Of a stretch of 13,378 bases of DNA, positions 1 to 7,258 are shown in pieces (within the stretch, counting starts at the first letter, position 1; each line of letters opens with the position of its first letter). Both the position numbers and the translations under genes were made by a program. The stretch lies in assembly GCA_023425285.1 (NCBI GenBank), contig JAFACY010000032.1:1-13378 (forward strand), read 5' to 3'. Origin of the DNA: Bacillota bacterium. GTDB taxonomy: Bacteria > Bacillota > Clostridia > Tissierellales > Sedimentibacteraceae. Under the pieces are notes generated by a model. It had not been told where the DNA came from. It saw only the letters and a list, made by a program, of their open reading frames with translations, and ran no database searches.

Positions 1-1736
1 ACGGTCCCGTTGTTAAGGGTCTGAACATGGGATCATTTAAGGTTCATGAAATGGTTACGGTAGGTAAGCAGAAGCTTATAGGCGAAGTCGTTTCAATAGA
101 AGGAAGTACAGCAACCGTACAGGTATACGAAGAAACCGAAGGATTAAAAGCAGGAGAAACCATTTATTCTACGGGCAGCCCTTTATCGGTTACTCTTGGA
201 CCGGGTATGATAGGTAATATCTTTGACGGAATTCAGAGACCTTTGGAAAGAATTCAAGGCATGAGCAAGGATTTCATACCTGAAGGCATCGGTCTTATAT
301 CCATCGATGAAAATAAAAAATGGGATGTAACTGTTACGGTAAAGGCAGGCGATAAATTAAATGCCGGTGATGTTTATGCAACCGTTCAGGAAACTCACAG
401 AATACTTCATAAAATTATGGTTCCGTACAATGTTAAGGGAACTGTAAAGGAAGTTAAAAACAGCGGTGAATATACCCTAAACGATACAATAATTGTTCTG
501 GAAAAGGACAATAAAGAAACAGTGGATTTAACTCTGTGCACAAAATGGCCTGTAAGAAATCAAAGACCGATTAAGGAAAGACTTCCTATTTACAAGCCAT
601 TGATTACGGGACAAAGAGTTATAGACAGCTTTTATCCCATAGCAAAGGGCGGTACAATAGGACTTCCCGGAGGCTTTGGTACAGGAAAGACAGTTACACA
701 GCATCAATTGGCAAAGTGGAGCGATGCGGACATAATTGTTTACATCGGCTGCGGAGAGCGTGGAAATGAGATGACGGATGTTCTGGAAGAATTCCCGAAA
801 CTGATCGACCCTCGTACCAACAGACCGTTGATGGAAAGAACCGTACTGATTGCCAATACTTCAAACATGCCGGTTGCGGCACGTGAAGCGAGCATATATA
901 CAGGCATCACTATGGCTGAATATTACAGAGATATGGGATACGATGTTGCCATAATGGCAGACTCAACATCCAGATGGGCAGAGGCACTGAGAGAAATTTC
1001 GGGACGTCTTGAAGAAATGCCCGCGGAAGAAGGATATCCCGCATATCTGCCGTCAAGACTGGCGGAATTTTATGAAAGAGCCGGCTGCGTAAAAACATTG
1101 AACGGACAGGAAGCATCCATAACAATTATAGGTGCTGTATCCCCTCCGGGCGGCGACTTCTCAGAACCGGTAACCGAAAACACAAAAAGATTCGTAACCG
1201 GCTTCCTGGCACTTGATAAAAAGCTTGCTTATGCGAGACATTATCCTGCTATAAACTATCTTACAAGCTATTCAGGCTACGTAAGCATGTTAACTGACTG
1301 GTATGATCAGAATGTATCACCTGAGATGCTTAATCTGAGACATAAGATGATAGTACTTTTGCAGGAGGATGAAAAGCTTAATGAAATAGTTCAGCTTGTA
1401 GGCGAGGATGTACTTCCTAACGATCAGGCGCTGATACTTGAAACAGCAAGAATGGTCAAAAAAGGATTTTTACAGCAAAATGCTCTTCATTCCGAGGATT
1501 CCTACGTTACACTGGAAAAGCAGTACAAGATGCTTAAGTGTATAGACACATTCTATGAAGAAGCTCTTCAATGTGTAAAAATGGGTATTCCAATATCCGT
1601 AATCAGAAAAGAAGATGTAATTCAGGATATATTGAAGATTAAATATGACATTCCAAATGATAAATTAGAGTTGTTGGATGTTTTAAACGAAAAGATTATA
1701 AAAGCATTTAATGACTTAAGACAAAAGTATGAATAG
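1..1736 (+). CDS. ntpA: V/A-type ATP synthase subunit A (catalytic), 5' partial
   Basis: Catalytic A subunit of the membrane-bound V/A-type rotary ATPase, which couples ATP hydrolysis or synthesis to H+ or Na+ transport; it sits in the cytoplasmic head. The frame is open from the first complete codon at base 3 and reads GPVVKGLN before the ATG at 27. GPVV is the usual N-terminal beta-barrel motif of this subunit, so the ATG at 27 is internal and the true start lies just left of the window, probably about 10 codons away. Counting from Met27, the P-loop GGFGTGKT is at residues 215-222, and GERGNE with the catalytic glutamate is at 243-248. PPGGDFSEPV and the A-type insertion before the P-loop are also present. 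The visible length of 577 residues fits a family of roughly 590. It ends 11 bases before ntpB; the other operon genes should lie upstream. Confidence 0.97.
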   Translation, partial: GPVVKGLNMGSFKVHEMVTVGKQKLIGEVVSIEGSTATVQVYEETEGLKAGETIYSTGSPLSVTLGPGMIGNIFDGIQRPLERIQGMSKDFIPEGIGLISIDENKKWDVTVTVKAGDKLNAGDVYATVQETHRILHKIMVPYNVKGTVKEVKNSGEYTLNDTIIVLEKDNKETVDLTLCTKWPVRNQRPIKERLPIYKPLITGQRVIDSFYPIAKGGTIGLPGGFGTGKTVTQHQLAKWSDADIIVYIGCGERGNEMTDVLEEFPKLIDPRTNRPLMERTVLIANTSNMPVAAREASIYTGITMAEYYRDMGYDVAIMADSTSRWAEALREISGRLEEMPAEEGYPAYLPSRLAEFYERAGCVKTLNGQEASITIIGAVSPPGGDFSEPVTENTKRFVTGFLALDKKLAYARHYPAINYLTSYSGYVSMLTDWYDQNVSPEMLNLRHKMIVLLQEDEKLNEIVQLVGEDVLPNDQALILETARMVKKGFLQQNALHSEDSYVTLEKQYKMLKCIDTFYEEALQCVKMGIPISVIRKEDVIQDILKIKYDIPNDKLELLDVLNEKIIKAFNDLRQKYE

Positions 1737-1747
1737 GGAGTGTTTAG

Positions 1748-3133
1748 ATGAAAAAAGAATATTTAAAATTAGAAAAAATTGAAGGTCCTTTAATAATTCT
1801 TTCCGGAATTGAAGATGCTTCCTATGGAGAAACAATAAACATCAAGGTTGACAACGAAGAAAACAGAACAGGAAAGATAATTAAAATTGAAGGCGATAAA
1901 GTAATCGCACAGGTGTTTGAAGGTACAGCAGGTATTTCTACCGACAATGCTTCCGTTAAATTTACCGGTAAACCGCTGCAAATTCCATTGTCAAAGGAAA
2001 TACTGGGAAGAACATTCAACGGTGTAGGTGAGCCGATAGACGGAGTGTACCAGGTTATTTCTTCAGAAAGAGAAAATATCAACGGAAGACCTATAAACCC
2101 TGTGGCGAGAAGATATCCGAAAAACTTTATACAGACAGGTTTTTCTGCCATTGATGCCTTGATGACACTGATCAGAGGTCAGAAGCTGCCTATATTCTCC
2201 GGTAACGGTATGGCTCACAATGAATTAGCTGCTCAAATAGTAAAGCAGGCAAAGATTAAGGGTGCTACAAGTGACAACTTTGCGGTTGTGTTCGGAGCAA
2301 TGGGAGTAAGACATGACGATGCGGACTATTTCAGAAAAAGCTTTGAAACAGCAGGAGTTCTGGATCACGTTGTTATGTACATCAACACGGCGGATGATCC
2401 TATAATCGAAAGAATTTCAGCTCCGAGATGTGCTCTGACGGCAGCAGAATATTTAGCATTCACACACAATATGCACGTGGTTGTTGTTTTAACCGACATG
2501 ACAAGCTACGCTGAAGCACTTCGTGAAATATCATCAGCAAGAGAAGAGGTTCCTTCACGTAAGGGATATCCCGGATACTTGTATTCCGACCTTTCAACAA
2601 TTTATGAAAGAGCCGGCATGCTTAAGAGCTGTGAAGGTTCAATAACGCTTATTCCTATACTGACGATGCCTAATGATGACATAACACATCCTATACCTGA
2701 CTTAACAGGCTTCATAACAGAAGGACAGGTGGTTTTAAACAGAGAATTAAATCAAAAGGGTGTTTATCCTCCGATAGATATACTTCCGTCACTTTCACGT
2801 CTGATGAAGGACGGTATAGGTGCAGAGTATACGAGAGAGGATCATGCAGATTTACAAAGCCAGATTTATGCATCCTATTCAAAGGTACAGGATATACGAA
2901 GCTTGTCTCAGATTATAGGTGAAGATGACTTGAGTGATATAGACAGATTGTATTTAGACTTTGGTCGTGAATTGGAAAGCAAATTCATCGCTCAGGGAAA
3001 AAATGAAAACAGAAGTATCAATGAAACTTTAGACTTAGGATGGCATATCCTGTCAATTCTGCCTGTTACAGAGCTTGATCGTATGAAGACAGAATTGATA
3101 GAGAAATACTACGATTATAACAGGGAGAAATAG
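1748..3133 (+). CDS. ntpB: V/A-type ATP synthase subunit B (regulatory)
   Basis: Non-catalytic B subunit that alternates with subunit A in the A3B3 head of the V/A-type ATPase. The 461-residue length is normal. As expected for B subunits, the P-loop is degenerate: SGNGMAHNELAAQI occupies residues 151-164 where a catalytic subunit would have GxxxxGKT. The block GYPGYLYSDLSTIYERAG (273-290) and PSLSRLMKDG with Arg351 are conserved. The latter arginine corresponds to the arginine finger that E. hirae NtpB donates to the A-subunit active site (known from the family). The C-terminal region TREDHADLQ to NETLDLGW is typical. An AGGGAG ribosome site just after the ntpA stop supports the ATG at 1748. 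Subunit D follows only two bases after its stop, so A, B and D are surely one transcript. Confidence 0.97.
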   Translation: MKKEYLKLEKIEGPLIILSGIEDASYGETINIKVDNEENRTGKIIKIEGDKVIAQVFEGTAGISTDNASVKFTGKPLQIPLSKEILGRTFNGVGEPIDGVYQVISSERENINGRPINPVARRYPKNFIQTGFSAIDALMTLIRGQKLPIFSGNGMAHNELAAQIVKQAKIKGATSDNFAVVFGAMGVRHDDADYFRKSFETAGVLDHVVMYINTADDPIIERISAPRCALTAAEYLAFTHNMHVVVVLTDMTSYAEALREISSAREEVPSRKGYPGYLYSDLSTIYERAGMLKSCEGSITLIPILTMPNDDITHPIPDLTGFITEGQVVLNRELNQKGVYPPIDILPSLSRLMKDGIGAEYTREDHADLQSQIYASYSKVQDIRSLSQIIGEDDLSDIDRLYLDFGRELESKFIAQGKNENRSINETLDLGWHILSILPVTELDRMKTELIEKYYDYNREK

Positions 3134-3135
3134 TT

Positions 3136-3750
3136 ATGGCTGTATTGGTAGCACCTACTAAATCGAACTTAATAAAAGCTAAGTCATCCCTTGCACTTTC
3201 TATTAAAGGCTTTGAGCTGCTTGATAAAAAAAGAAATGTCCTCATTAAAGAAATGATGGTATTTGTAAACAAAGCGAGAAGCATGCACAATGAAATTTAT
3301 GAGGTTCTTGAAGATGCATACGGAATATTGCAAAAGGCCAATGTAACACTTGGCGTTAAAAATGTAGAAGATATGACCTACAGCATACCCAAGGAAGACA
3401 GCTACGAGATTTTGTTGAAAAGTGTTATGGGTATTGATATTCCAACCATTAAGCACAAGACTGACAATGGCTTCAATCCTGCATACGGTTTTTATAATTC
3501 CAATGCTTCCCTCGATGAAGCAAGACAAAGATTTGAGATTGTAAAAGAGAAAATATACGAATTGGCTGAAGTGGAAAATTCAGTATTTAAACTGGCAAAG
3601 GAAATAGAAAAAACCAAAAAAAGAACAAACGCTTTAAAATATGTACAGATTCCAAAATATAAGGAAATGGTCAAATATATACAGGAAGTTCTGGAAGAAA
3701 AGGAAAGAGAAGACTTTTTCAGACTTAAAAGATTAAAAGGTAAGAAATAA
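3136..3750 (+). CDS. ntpD: V/A-type ATP synthase subunit D (central stalk)
   Basis: Subunit D forms the rotating central shaft that links the A3B3 head to the membrane ring. The 204-residue protein opens with the family signature PTKSNLIKAKSSLALSIKG followed by FELLDKKRNVLI, the start of a long N-terminal helix. The C-terminal part, rich in Lys and Glu (roughly residues 125-200), would form the second helix of the antiparallel coiled coil. It contains RRNA-free, highly charged sequence and ends with a basic RLKRLKGKK tail. The start codon lies two bases after the ntpB stop, and its ribosome site GGGAG sits inside the end of ntpB, which implies coupled translation. It is the last gene of the operon here: a strong hairpin terminator begins a few bases after its stop codon. 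Confidence 0.95.
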   Translation: MAVLVAPTKSNLIKAKSSLALSIKGFELLDKKRNVLIKEMMVFVNKARSMHNEIYEVLEDAYGILQKANVTLGVKNVEDMTYSIPKEDSYEILLKSVMGIDIPTIKHKTDNGFNPAYGFYNSNASLDEARQRFEIVKEKIYELAEVENSVFKLAKEIEKTKKRTNALKYVQIPKYKEMVKYIQEVLEEKEREDFFRLKRLKGKK

Positions 3751-3755
3751 GAAAT

Positions 3756-3787
3756 AAGGAATTATGCACTCGCATAATTCCTTTTAT
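3756..3787. terminator. Bidirectional intrinsic terminator between ntpD and rnz
   Basis: A perfect 12-bp stem (3756-3767 pairing with 3772-3783, for example GGAATTATGC with GCATAATTCC) closes on a four-base ACTC loop. On the plus strand it is followed by TTTTAT; on the minus strand it is followed by a T-rich run (TTATTTCTTATTTC). It sits between two convergent genes, so it probably ends both the ATPase operon and the rnz transcript. Confidence 0.9.
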
Positions 3788-3792
3788 CTTTG

Positions 3793-4701
3793 TCATTCCG
3801 ACTTCAACGTAGTGCTCATCAAATCCCTACCTATTTTAACGTTGGGAAATATATTTTTAGCATATCCTATAAAATCCTCAGGTCTGTTCATGGACGGACT
3901 GAAGTGTGTGAGCCATAGTTCATTTACCTGTGCATCCCTTGCAATTGTCGCTGCCTCCGAAAATATCATGTGCATTTTTTCCTTTGCATTTGCAAGCTGT
4001 TCATCCTCGCCGTACATCCCTTCGCATATAAACAAATCCGAATCTCTGACTATGTCCTTGATATGCTTAACAGGTCGTGTATCTGTCACATATGAAATTT
4101 TAACAGGCTTTCTCGGTTCACCTAAAACCATATCAGGAGTGTATGTGATGCCGTCAACTGTTACACTGTTGCCGTTGTGCATGCTTTTCCAGAATTTAAC
4201 CGGTATATTTAACTCCTTCGCTGTTTCAGGCTGGAAATGCGGTTTTAACGAAAGCTCGAGGCTGTATCCCAGGCAGTTTATATGATGCTTCAGGGGGATT
4301 GACGTTACTTTTAAACCTATTTGTTCAAATTCCTGAGGCTTTGTATCGTGAAGCTCTGCAATTCTCACCTCATAGGGAAGAAACCCGCACACAATTAAAA
4401 GAGAATTAATATACTTTGTGCTGCCTCTCGGAGCAATAATATATAGAGGCTCTGTACGTCCTTGGTTACCTATGGTCAACAAAAGTCCCGGAAGTCCGGC
4501 AACGTGGTCGGCATGGCAGTGTGTAAGCAATATTGTTTCTATTTTACTCATGCTCAGTCTGCCCTTGTGCAATGAAACCTGAGTTCCTTCACCGCAGTCT
4601 ATCAATATGGATTTACCATTGTATTCTATAAGGCAGGAAGCAAGAAAACGCTCCGGAAGAGGTATCATTCCTCCTGTACCTATCAATGTTACATTTATCA
4701 T
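3793..4701 (-). CDS. rnz: Ribonuclease Z (tRNA 3'-processing endonuclease)
   Basis: Metallo-beta-lactamase-fold endonuclease of the RNase Z/ElaC family, which cuts the 3' trailer from tRNA precursors lacking an encoded CCA. The 302-residue length matches the short bacterial form. All expected metal and catalytic positions are visible: HCHADH at 61-66, His139 in PLKHHINCLGY, Asp207 in VTDTRP, His244 in KMHMIFSEAA and His266 in LTHFSP. The N-terminal FLASCLIEYNG and DCGEGTQ blocks also fit. Some motifs are slightly divergent, so a related MBL-fold nuclease is a lesser possibility. The ATG at 4701 is supported by an AGGTGA ribosome site (4706-4711). A near-consensus promoter just upstream suggests it can be transcribed separately from ylbJ. 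It ends at a shared terminator facing ntpD. Confidence 0.92.
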   Translation of the reverse strand: MINVTLIGTGGMIPLPERFLASCLIEYNGKSILIDCGEGTQVSLHKGRLSMSKIETILLTHCHADHVAGLPGLLLTIGNQGRTEPLYIIAPRGSTKYINSLLIVCGFLPYEVRIAELHDTKPQEFEQIGLKVTSIPLKHHINCLGYSLELSLKPHFQPETAKELNIPVKFWKSMHNGNSVTVDGITYTPDMVLGEPRKPVKISYVTDTRPVKHIKDIVRDSDLFICEGMYGEDEQLANAKEKMHMIFSEAATIARDAQVNELWLTHFSPSMNRPEDFIGYAKNIFPNVKIGRDLMSTTLKSE

Positions 4702-4733
4702 TTTATCACCTGTTTTTTTTATGTTTATTAATC

Positions 4734-4762
4734 ATTATATCTGTTATTTAAGCCATTATCAA
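4734..4762 (-). promoter_or_regulatory. Sigma-A-type promoter for rnz
   Basis: Read on the minus strand, TTGATA (4762-4757) is followed by a 17-base spacer and a perfect TATAAT (4739-4734). Transcription would start near 4727 and give a leader of about 25 bases before the rnz ribosome site. This is the best-matching promoter in the window. A 20-bp inverted repeat ends two bases upstream of the -35 box. Confidence 0.75.
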
Positions 4763-4764
4763 TA

Positions 4765-4809
4765 ATAATTTGTCAATGACAAGCCGTAAGCTTGTCATTG
4801 ACAAATTAT
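4765..4809. repeat. Perfect 20-bp inverted repeat between ylbJ and rnz
   Basis: Bases 4765-4784 pair exactly with 4790-4809 around a five-base CGTAA centre; the arm contains TTTGTCAATGACAAGC. It begins three bases past the ylbJ stop codon and ends next to the rnz -35 box. Neither strand has a run of T after the stem, so it is not a textbook intrinsic terminator. It could still end or protect the ylbJ mRNA, or be an operator for rnz. Confidence 0.85.
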
Positions 4810-4812
4810 AAA

Positions 4813-5739
4813 TTACATAAATGCTGTCATTATAATACAAATCAAAGCCGATATCACACCCAGCATAAATCTGTGTGCAATGTAGTTTTTCAGATTTATT
4901 TCAAATTTATCCGTAACCGCAAATGTCTGAAAAATTACCGACATACCCGAAAAGCTCACCAGAAAATTTATTATTATTAACTTTAATTCCAACGGTATGT
5001 ACACAGACGATGAAATGATGCTGCAGCCGTTGGTAACCTCCAGCGCACCAACAATCAGAGAATAAACAATATCCTTGATATACGGGCTAATGTGTATTAC
5101 GTGAGACAAAGATGTCAAAACCTCGTTGAAAAAGTTTGAGAAAACAGAAAATATTACTATGACTCCGCCCACAGTCAGTATGCCCGTTACAGATTTGTAT
5201 ATGGATGAGCTGAAGACCTGATGGAAGTCAGATTGCGGTTGTTTTACGTTTTTTCCTTTATTATTGGAAACAGTGTTGTTTTTTATAAAAAAGCTGAGAA
5301 TAATTGCACCTGCGAAATGGGGGACAGCAATATATTTAAACAAATTGAAATTGTTCAGCATAGAAAAGGATATGGCTCCCGCAATAAACTGAAAGCTGCA
5401 GTTATTAGTGAAGGAAAGCAGATAATTTGCCTCGTCATTATTTATCCTTTTATTTTCGTACATAGTGTTTATTGTCATGGCTCCGGAGGGATAGCCGGAT
5501 ACAAAGCCTATAAAATACGGAATCACAGCATACTTGTTAAAACGTTCAAAAGCTCTGTATATAAAATTGTATTTAAGCAGTATATTTGACAAAACAGACA
5601 TGGGAAACAGATATGGAACAATATTGCTTACCCATATTTTTAAACCATTAAAAGCCCCCTCAGATACTGTGGCAGGCTTCAAAATAAAAAAGCAAATCAA
5701 TAATAAAACTAAGATGGGAATAAAATTTCTTCTGAACAT
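4813..5739 (-). CDS. ylbJ: YlbJ-like sporulation integral membrane protein
   Basis: Polytopic membrane protein of the YlbJ/nucleoside-recognition (gate) domain family. In Bacillus, ylbJ is a sporulation gene expressed in the mother cell and needed for resistant spores; its transported substrate is not established. The sequence shows several hydrophobic segments (residues about 6-25, 75-95, 130-155, 185-215 and 245-305). It also has the conserved GFVSGYPSGA loop followed by EANYLLSFTNNCSFQFIAGA, which closely resembles the YlbJ signature. I place the start at the ATG at 5739 (308 residues): a six-G ribosome site lies six bases upstream, whereas an in-frame TTG at 5745 would touch that site directly. 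It lies 26 bases after tmcAL, and the YlbJ-YlbM pairing is also found in Bacillus. At about 308 residues it is shorter than the Bacillus protein of about 400. Confidence 0.85.
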   Translation of the reverse strand: MFRRNFIPILVLLLICFFILKPATVSEGAFNGLKIWVSNIVPYLFPMSVLSNILLKYNFIYRAFERFNKYAVIPYFIGFVSGYPSGAMTINTMYENKRINNDEANYLLSFTNNCSFQFIAGAISFSMLNNFNLFKYIAVPHFAGAIILSFFIKNNTVSNNKGKNVKQPQSDFHQVFSSSIYKSVTGILTVGGVIVIFSVFSNFFNEVLTSLSHVIHISPYIKDIVYSLIVGALEVTNGCSIISSSVYIPLELKLIIINFLVSFSGMSVIFQTFAVTDKFEINLKNYIAHRFMLGVISALICIIMTAFM

Positions 5740-5743
5740 AAAC

Positions 5744-5778
5744 AACCCCCCATAACATTTTATTGTTAACGAGGGGTT
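5744..5778 (-). promoter_or_regulatory. Hairpin covering the tmcAL stop and the ylbJ ribosome site
   Basis: On the minus strand AACCCC (5778-5773) can pair with GGGGTT (5749-5744), and TAACA (5768-5764) with TGTTA (5757-5753), around a small internal loop and a six-base loop. The six-G ylbJ ribosome site (5751-5746) lies largely inside the stem, and the tmcAL stop codon (5768-5766) lies in the other arm. Ribosomes finishing tmcAL would melt the stem, suggesting translational coupling. No proof of folding is available from sequence alone. Confidence 0.5.
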
Positions 5779-6992
5779 ATTATGTTTAAATAGCTTGCAT
5801 TTTTTTTGTATTCTTCATTTATATTTCTGTCCTTAAAAGGAAGATAATATATGTTGGTGGTCTTGTTAGTAAGATTAAACAGTGGTGATTTCTCTGCATT
5901 TACAGCATTTTTACTATAATCAGAATAGCGGTTAATGACAGCCGTACCATTAGATTTAGCATACTTAATGATTTCTCTTCCCACATCATTAAAAGCTAAA
6001 ATCTTTATATAATTGTCAATATCAGTTAACATAAACGATTTTATGTCATCTTTTTTAACATCTAACAATATATTTAAAAGCATTCTTCTGAGTTTTGAGT
6101 ATGTATATCGCTTGGACTTCAGCGACATGATGAAATCATCTATATTGCTGTGTTTAAACACATTCTCATATATTTTGTTGTTCAGCCCCTCTGACACTTC
6201 ATAAATATTATTTAAACCATCAATTCCAAGCTCCAGTATTTTAAAATAAATTATATCAAGATAATTGTTAAGACTGTTAAAGCCGTTATATTCATTATAA
6301 AACGATTTAATTGCCTGATTGCTTTTTTCTGTGAGGGAATTACCATGCTCTGATGAGCCTGACAGTATGCTTTTTCTTATTGCCGTTGCACTGTCATATC
6401 TGCCTGACACTGTTATGTCATTGTGACCCTTGCCGACTCTTTTCACAGGTGCAAAATCACAATTCAATTTATGCCTTATGGTGCTTTTGATGTATTCTAT
6501 GGCAAGCACATTGTTGGGAGAACCTATGACATCGTGAGCGCTCGTTCCAAGTACTGAAACAACCACATTGGTTAAAGCACTGGGATAGGACAGACCCTTA
6601 TCCATTTCTTTCTTTATATCAATGCCAAATTTCGGATTCAACTGAACAGATGCTATACTTTTCAAAAGCTCCACATCCTCACTTTCACAGCCAAAGCTCA
6701 GAGCGCTGACAGGTATTTTTTTCAGTTCTTTAACGGCAGCATTGGCAAACATCTCAGCATTCTGAAATGAAAAGGGCACAGGCAGCTCAATAACCAGATC
6801 AGCACCTCCATATACAGCAGCTTCGGCACGTCTGTACTTATCTATTATGGCAGGCTCACCACGCTGCACAAAATTACCGCTCATTACAACAACAACACCG
6901 TCACAAGCAGTTTTTTCCCGTGAAACCTTCAATTGATATTCATGTCCCTTATGAAAAGGATTATATTCAGATACAACACCTGTTATTTTCAT
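5766..6992 (-). CDS. tmcAL: tRNA(Met) cytidine acetate ligase TmcAL (YlbM family)
   Basis: TmcAL uses ATP and acetate to make N4-acetylcytidine at the wobble base of elongator tRNA(Met) in the cytoplasm. The protein is a class I nucleotidyltransferase fold: MKITGVVSEYNPFHKGHEY carries the HxGH motif at residues 14-17. SGNFVQRGEPA (38-48) and GADLVIELP (63-71) follow. The later SPNNVLAIEYIK and SATAIR blocks are also family hallmarks. I choose the ATG at 6992 (408 residues, close to the 415 of B. subtilis YlbM) because family members begin directly with this motif. A possible ATG at 7022 would add ten residues encoded partly by the end of a palindromic repeat. It is the first gene of a minus-strand group with ylbJ and probably rnz. 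Confidence 0.93.
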   Translation of the reverse strand: MKITGVVSEYNPFHKGHEYQLKVSREKTACDGVVVVMSGNFVQRGEPAIIDKYRRAEAAVYGGADLVIELPVPFSFQNAEMFANAAVKELKKIPVSALSFGCESEDVELLKSIASVQLNPKFGIDIKKEMDKGLSYPSALTNVVVSVLGTSAHDVIGSPNNVLAIEYIKSTIRHKLNCDFAPVKRVGKGHNDITVSGRYDSATAIRKSILSGSSEHGNSLTEKSNQAIKSFYNEYNGFNSLNNYLDIIYFKILELGIDGLNNIYEVSEGLNNKIYENVFKHSNIDDFIMSLKSKRYTYSKLRRMLLNILLDVKKDDIKSFMLTDIDNYIKILAFNDVGREIIKYAKSNGTAVINRYSDYSKNAVNAEKSPLFNLTNKTTNIYYLPFKDRNINEEYKKNASYLNIITPR

Positions 6993-7016
6993 AATACTCA
7001 CAGCCACCCTATTATT

Positions 7017-7093
7017 TGTCATCCTGAGCGACAGCGAAGGATCTCAGTACTTCAAAAAATGAGATTCCTCGGGCTAAAGCCCTCTGAATGACA
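7017..7093. repeat. Dispersed-type palindromic repeat (imperfect, about 77 bp)
   Basis: The ends TGTCAT and ATGACA are exact inverted copies. Inward of them CTGAG/CTCTG pair imperfectly, and GGATCTCA pairs with TGAGATTCC across a short A-rich loop. The pattern of GTCATNCTGAGCG at one end and CTCNGAATGAC at the other matches a class of dispersed palindromic repeats that I know from many bacterial genomes, including clostridia. It lies in the predicted tmcAL mRNA leader. Only one copy is in the window, so dispersal is inferred. Confidence 0.75.
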
Positions 7094-7107
7094 TAAAAGA
7101 TATGCTC

Positions 7108-7136
7108 AATATACCACAAAACTGCCCAAACTTCAA
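7108..7136 (-). promoter_or_regulatory. Putative promoter for tmcAL-ylbJ
   Basis: On the minus strand TTGAAG (7136-7131) precedes TATATT (7113-7108) with a 17-base spacer. Transcription would begin near 7101, so the palindromic repeat at 7093-7017 would fold at the very 5' end of the mRNA, about 108 bases ahead of the tmcAL start. The match to consensus is moderate. Confidence 0.5.
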
Positions 7137-7153
7137 GAAAATGGTGAACCGGA

Positions 7154-7182
7154 TTAACATTTAAAAAATAATATGTTAAAAT
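7154..7182 (+). promoter_or_regulatory. Putative promoter for the AraC-family regulator
   Basis: TTAACA (7154-7159), a 17-base spacer and TAAAAT (7177-7182) match a sigma-A promoter, helped by an extended -10 TG at 7174-7175. A TATAAT at 7222-7227 is an alternative -10 but has no good -35 box. The -35 boxes of this promoter and the divergent tmcAL promoter are only 17 bases apart. Confidence 0.5.
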
Positions 7183-7244
7183 ATTCAGCAATACAGGAAC
7201 AGATTAATCTCAGAATAGTTGTATAATTAATTTATCAGGCAGAT

Positions 7245-7249
7245 AGGAG
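7245..7249 (+). promoter_or_regulatory. Ribosome binding site fixing a TTG start
   Basis: AGGAG lies nine bases before the TTG at 7259. An ATG at 7252 and a GTG at 7254 are in other frames and soon hit stops, and an in-frame TAG at 7244-7246 rules out any earlier start. TTG is therefore the only workable first codon for this gene's N-terminus. Confidence 0.75.
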
Positions 7250-7258
7250 AAATGTGCA

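Noticed and set aside
27..29. ATG at 27 as the start of ntpA
   Set aside because: The frame is open to the left edge and encodes GPVVKGLN, part of the conserved A-subunit N-terminus, so this methionine is internal.
3791..3802. TGTCATTCCGAC at the end of rnz resembles one end of the palindromic repeat at 7017-7093
   Set aside because: No matching second arm is nearby, and the bases encode the normal C-terminus of rnz; the similarity is too short to call a repeat copy.
3764..4285. Plus-strand 173-codon frame opposite rnz
   Set aside because: It is the antisense of conserved RNase Z motifs and starts inside the terminator hairpin.
4765..4809. Classical intrinsic terminator for ylbJ
   Set aside because: The stem is strong but no T run follows it on either strand, so I list it as an inverted repeat of uncertain role.
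5743..5745. TTG at 5745 as the start of ylbJ
   Set aside because: It touches the ribosome site with no spacing; the ATG at 5739 has a normal six-base gap.
6993..7022. Ten-residue N-terminal extension of TmcAL from the ATG at 7022
   Set aside because: The first codons come from the end of a palindromic repeat, and the family begins at the MKITGVVSEYNPFH motif.
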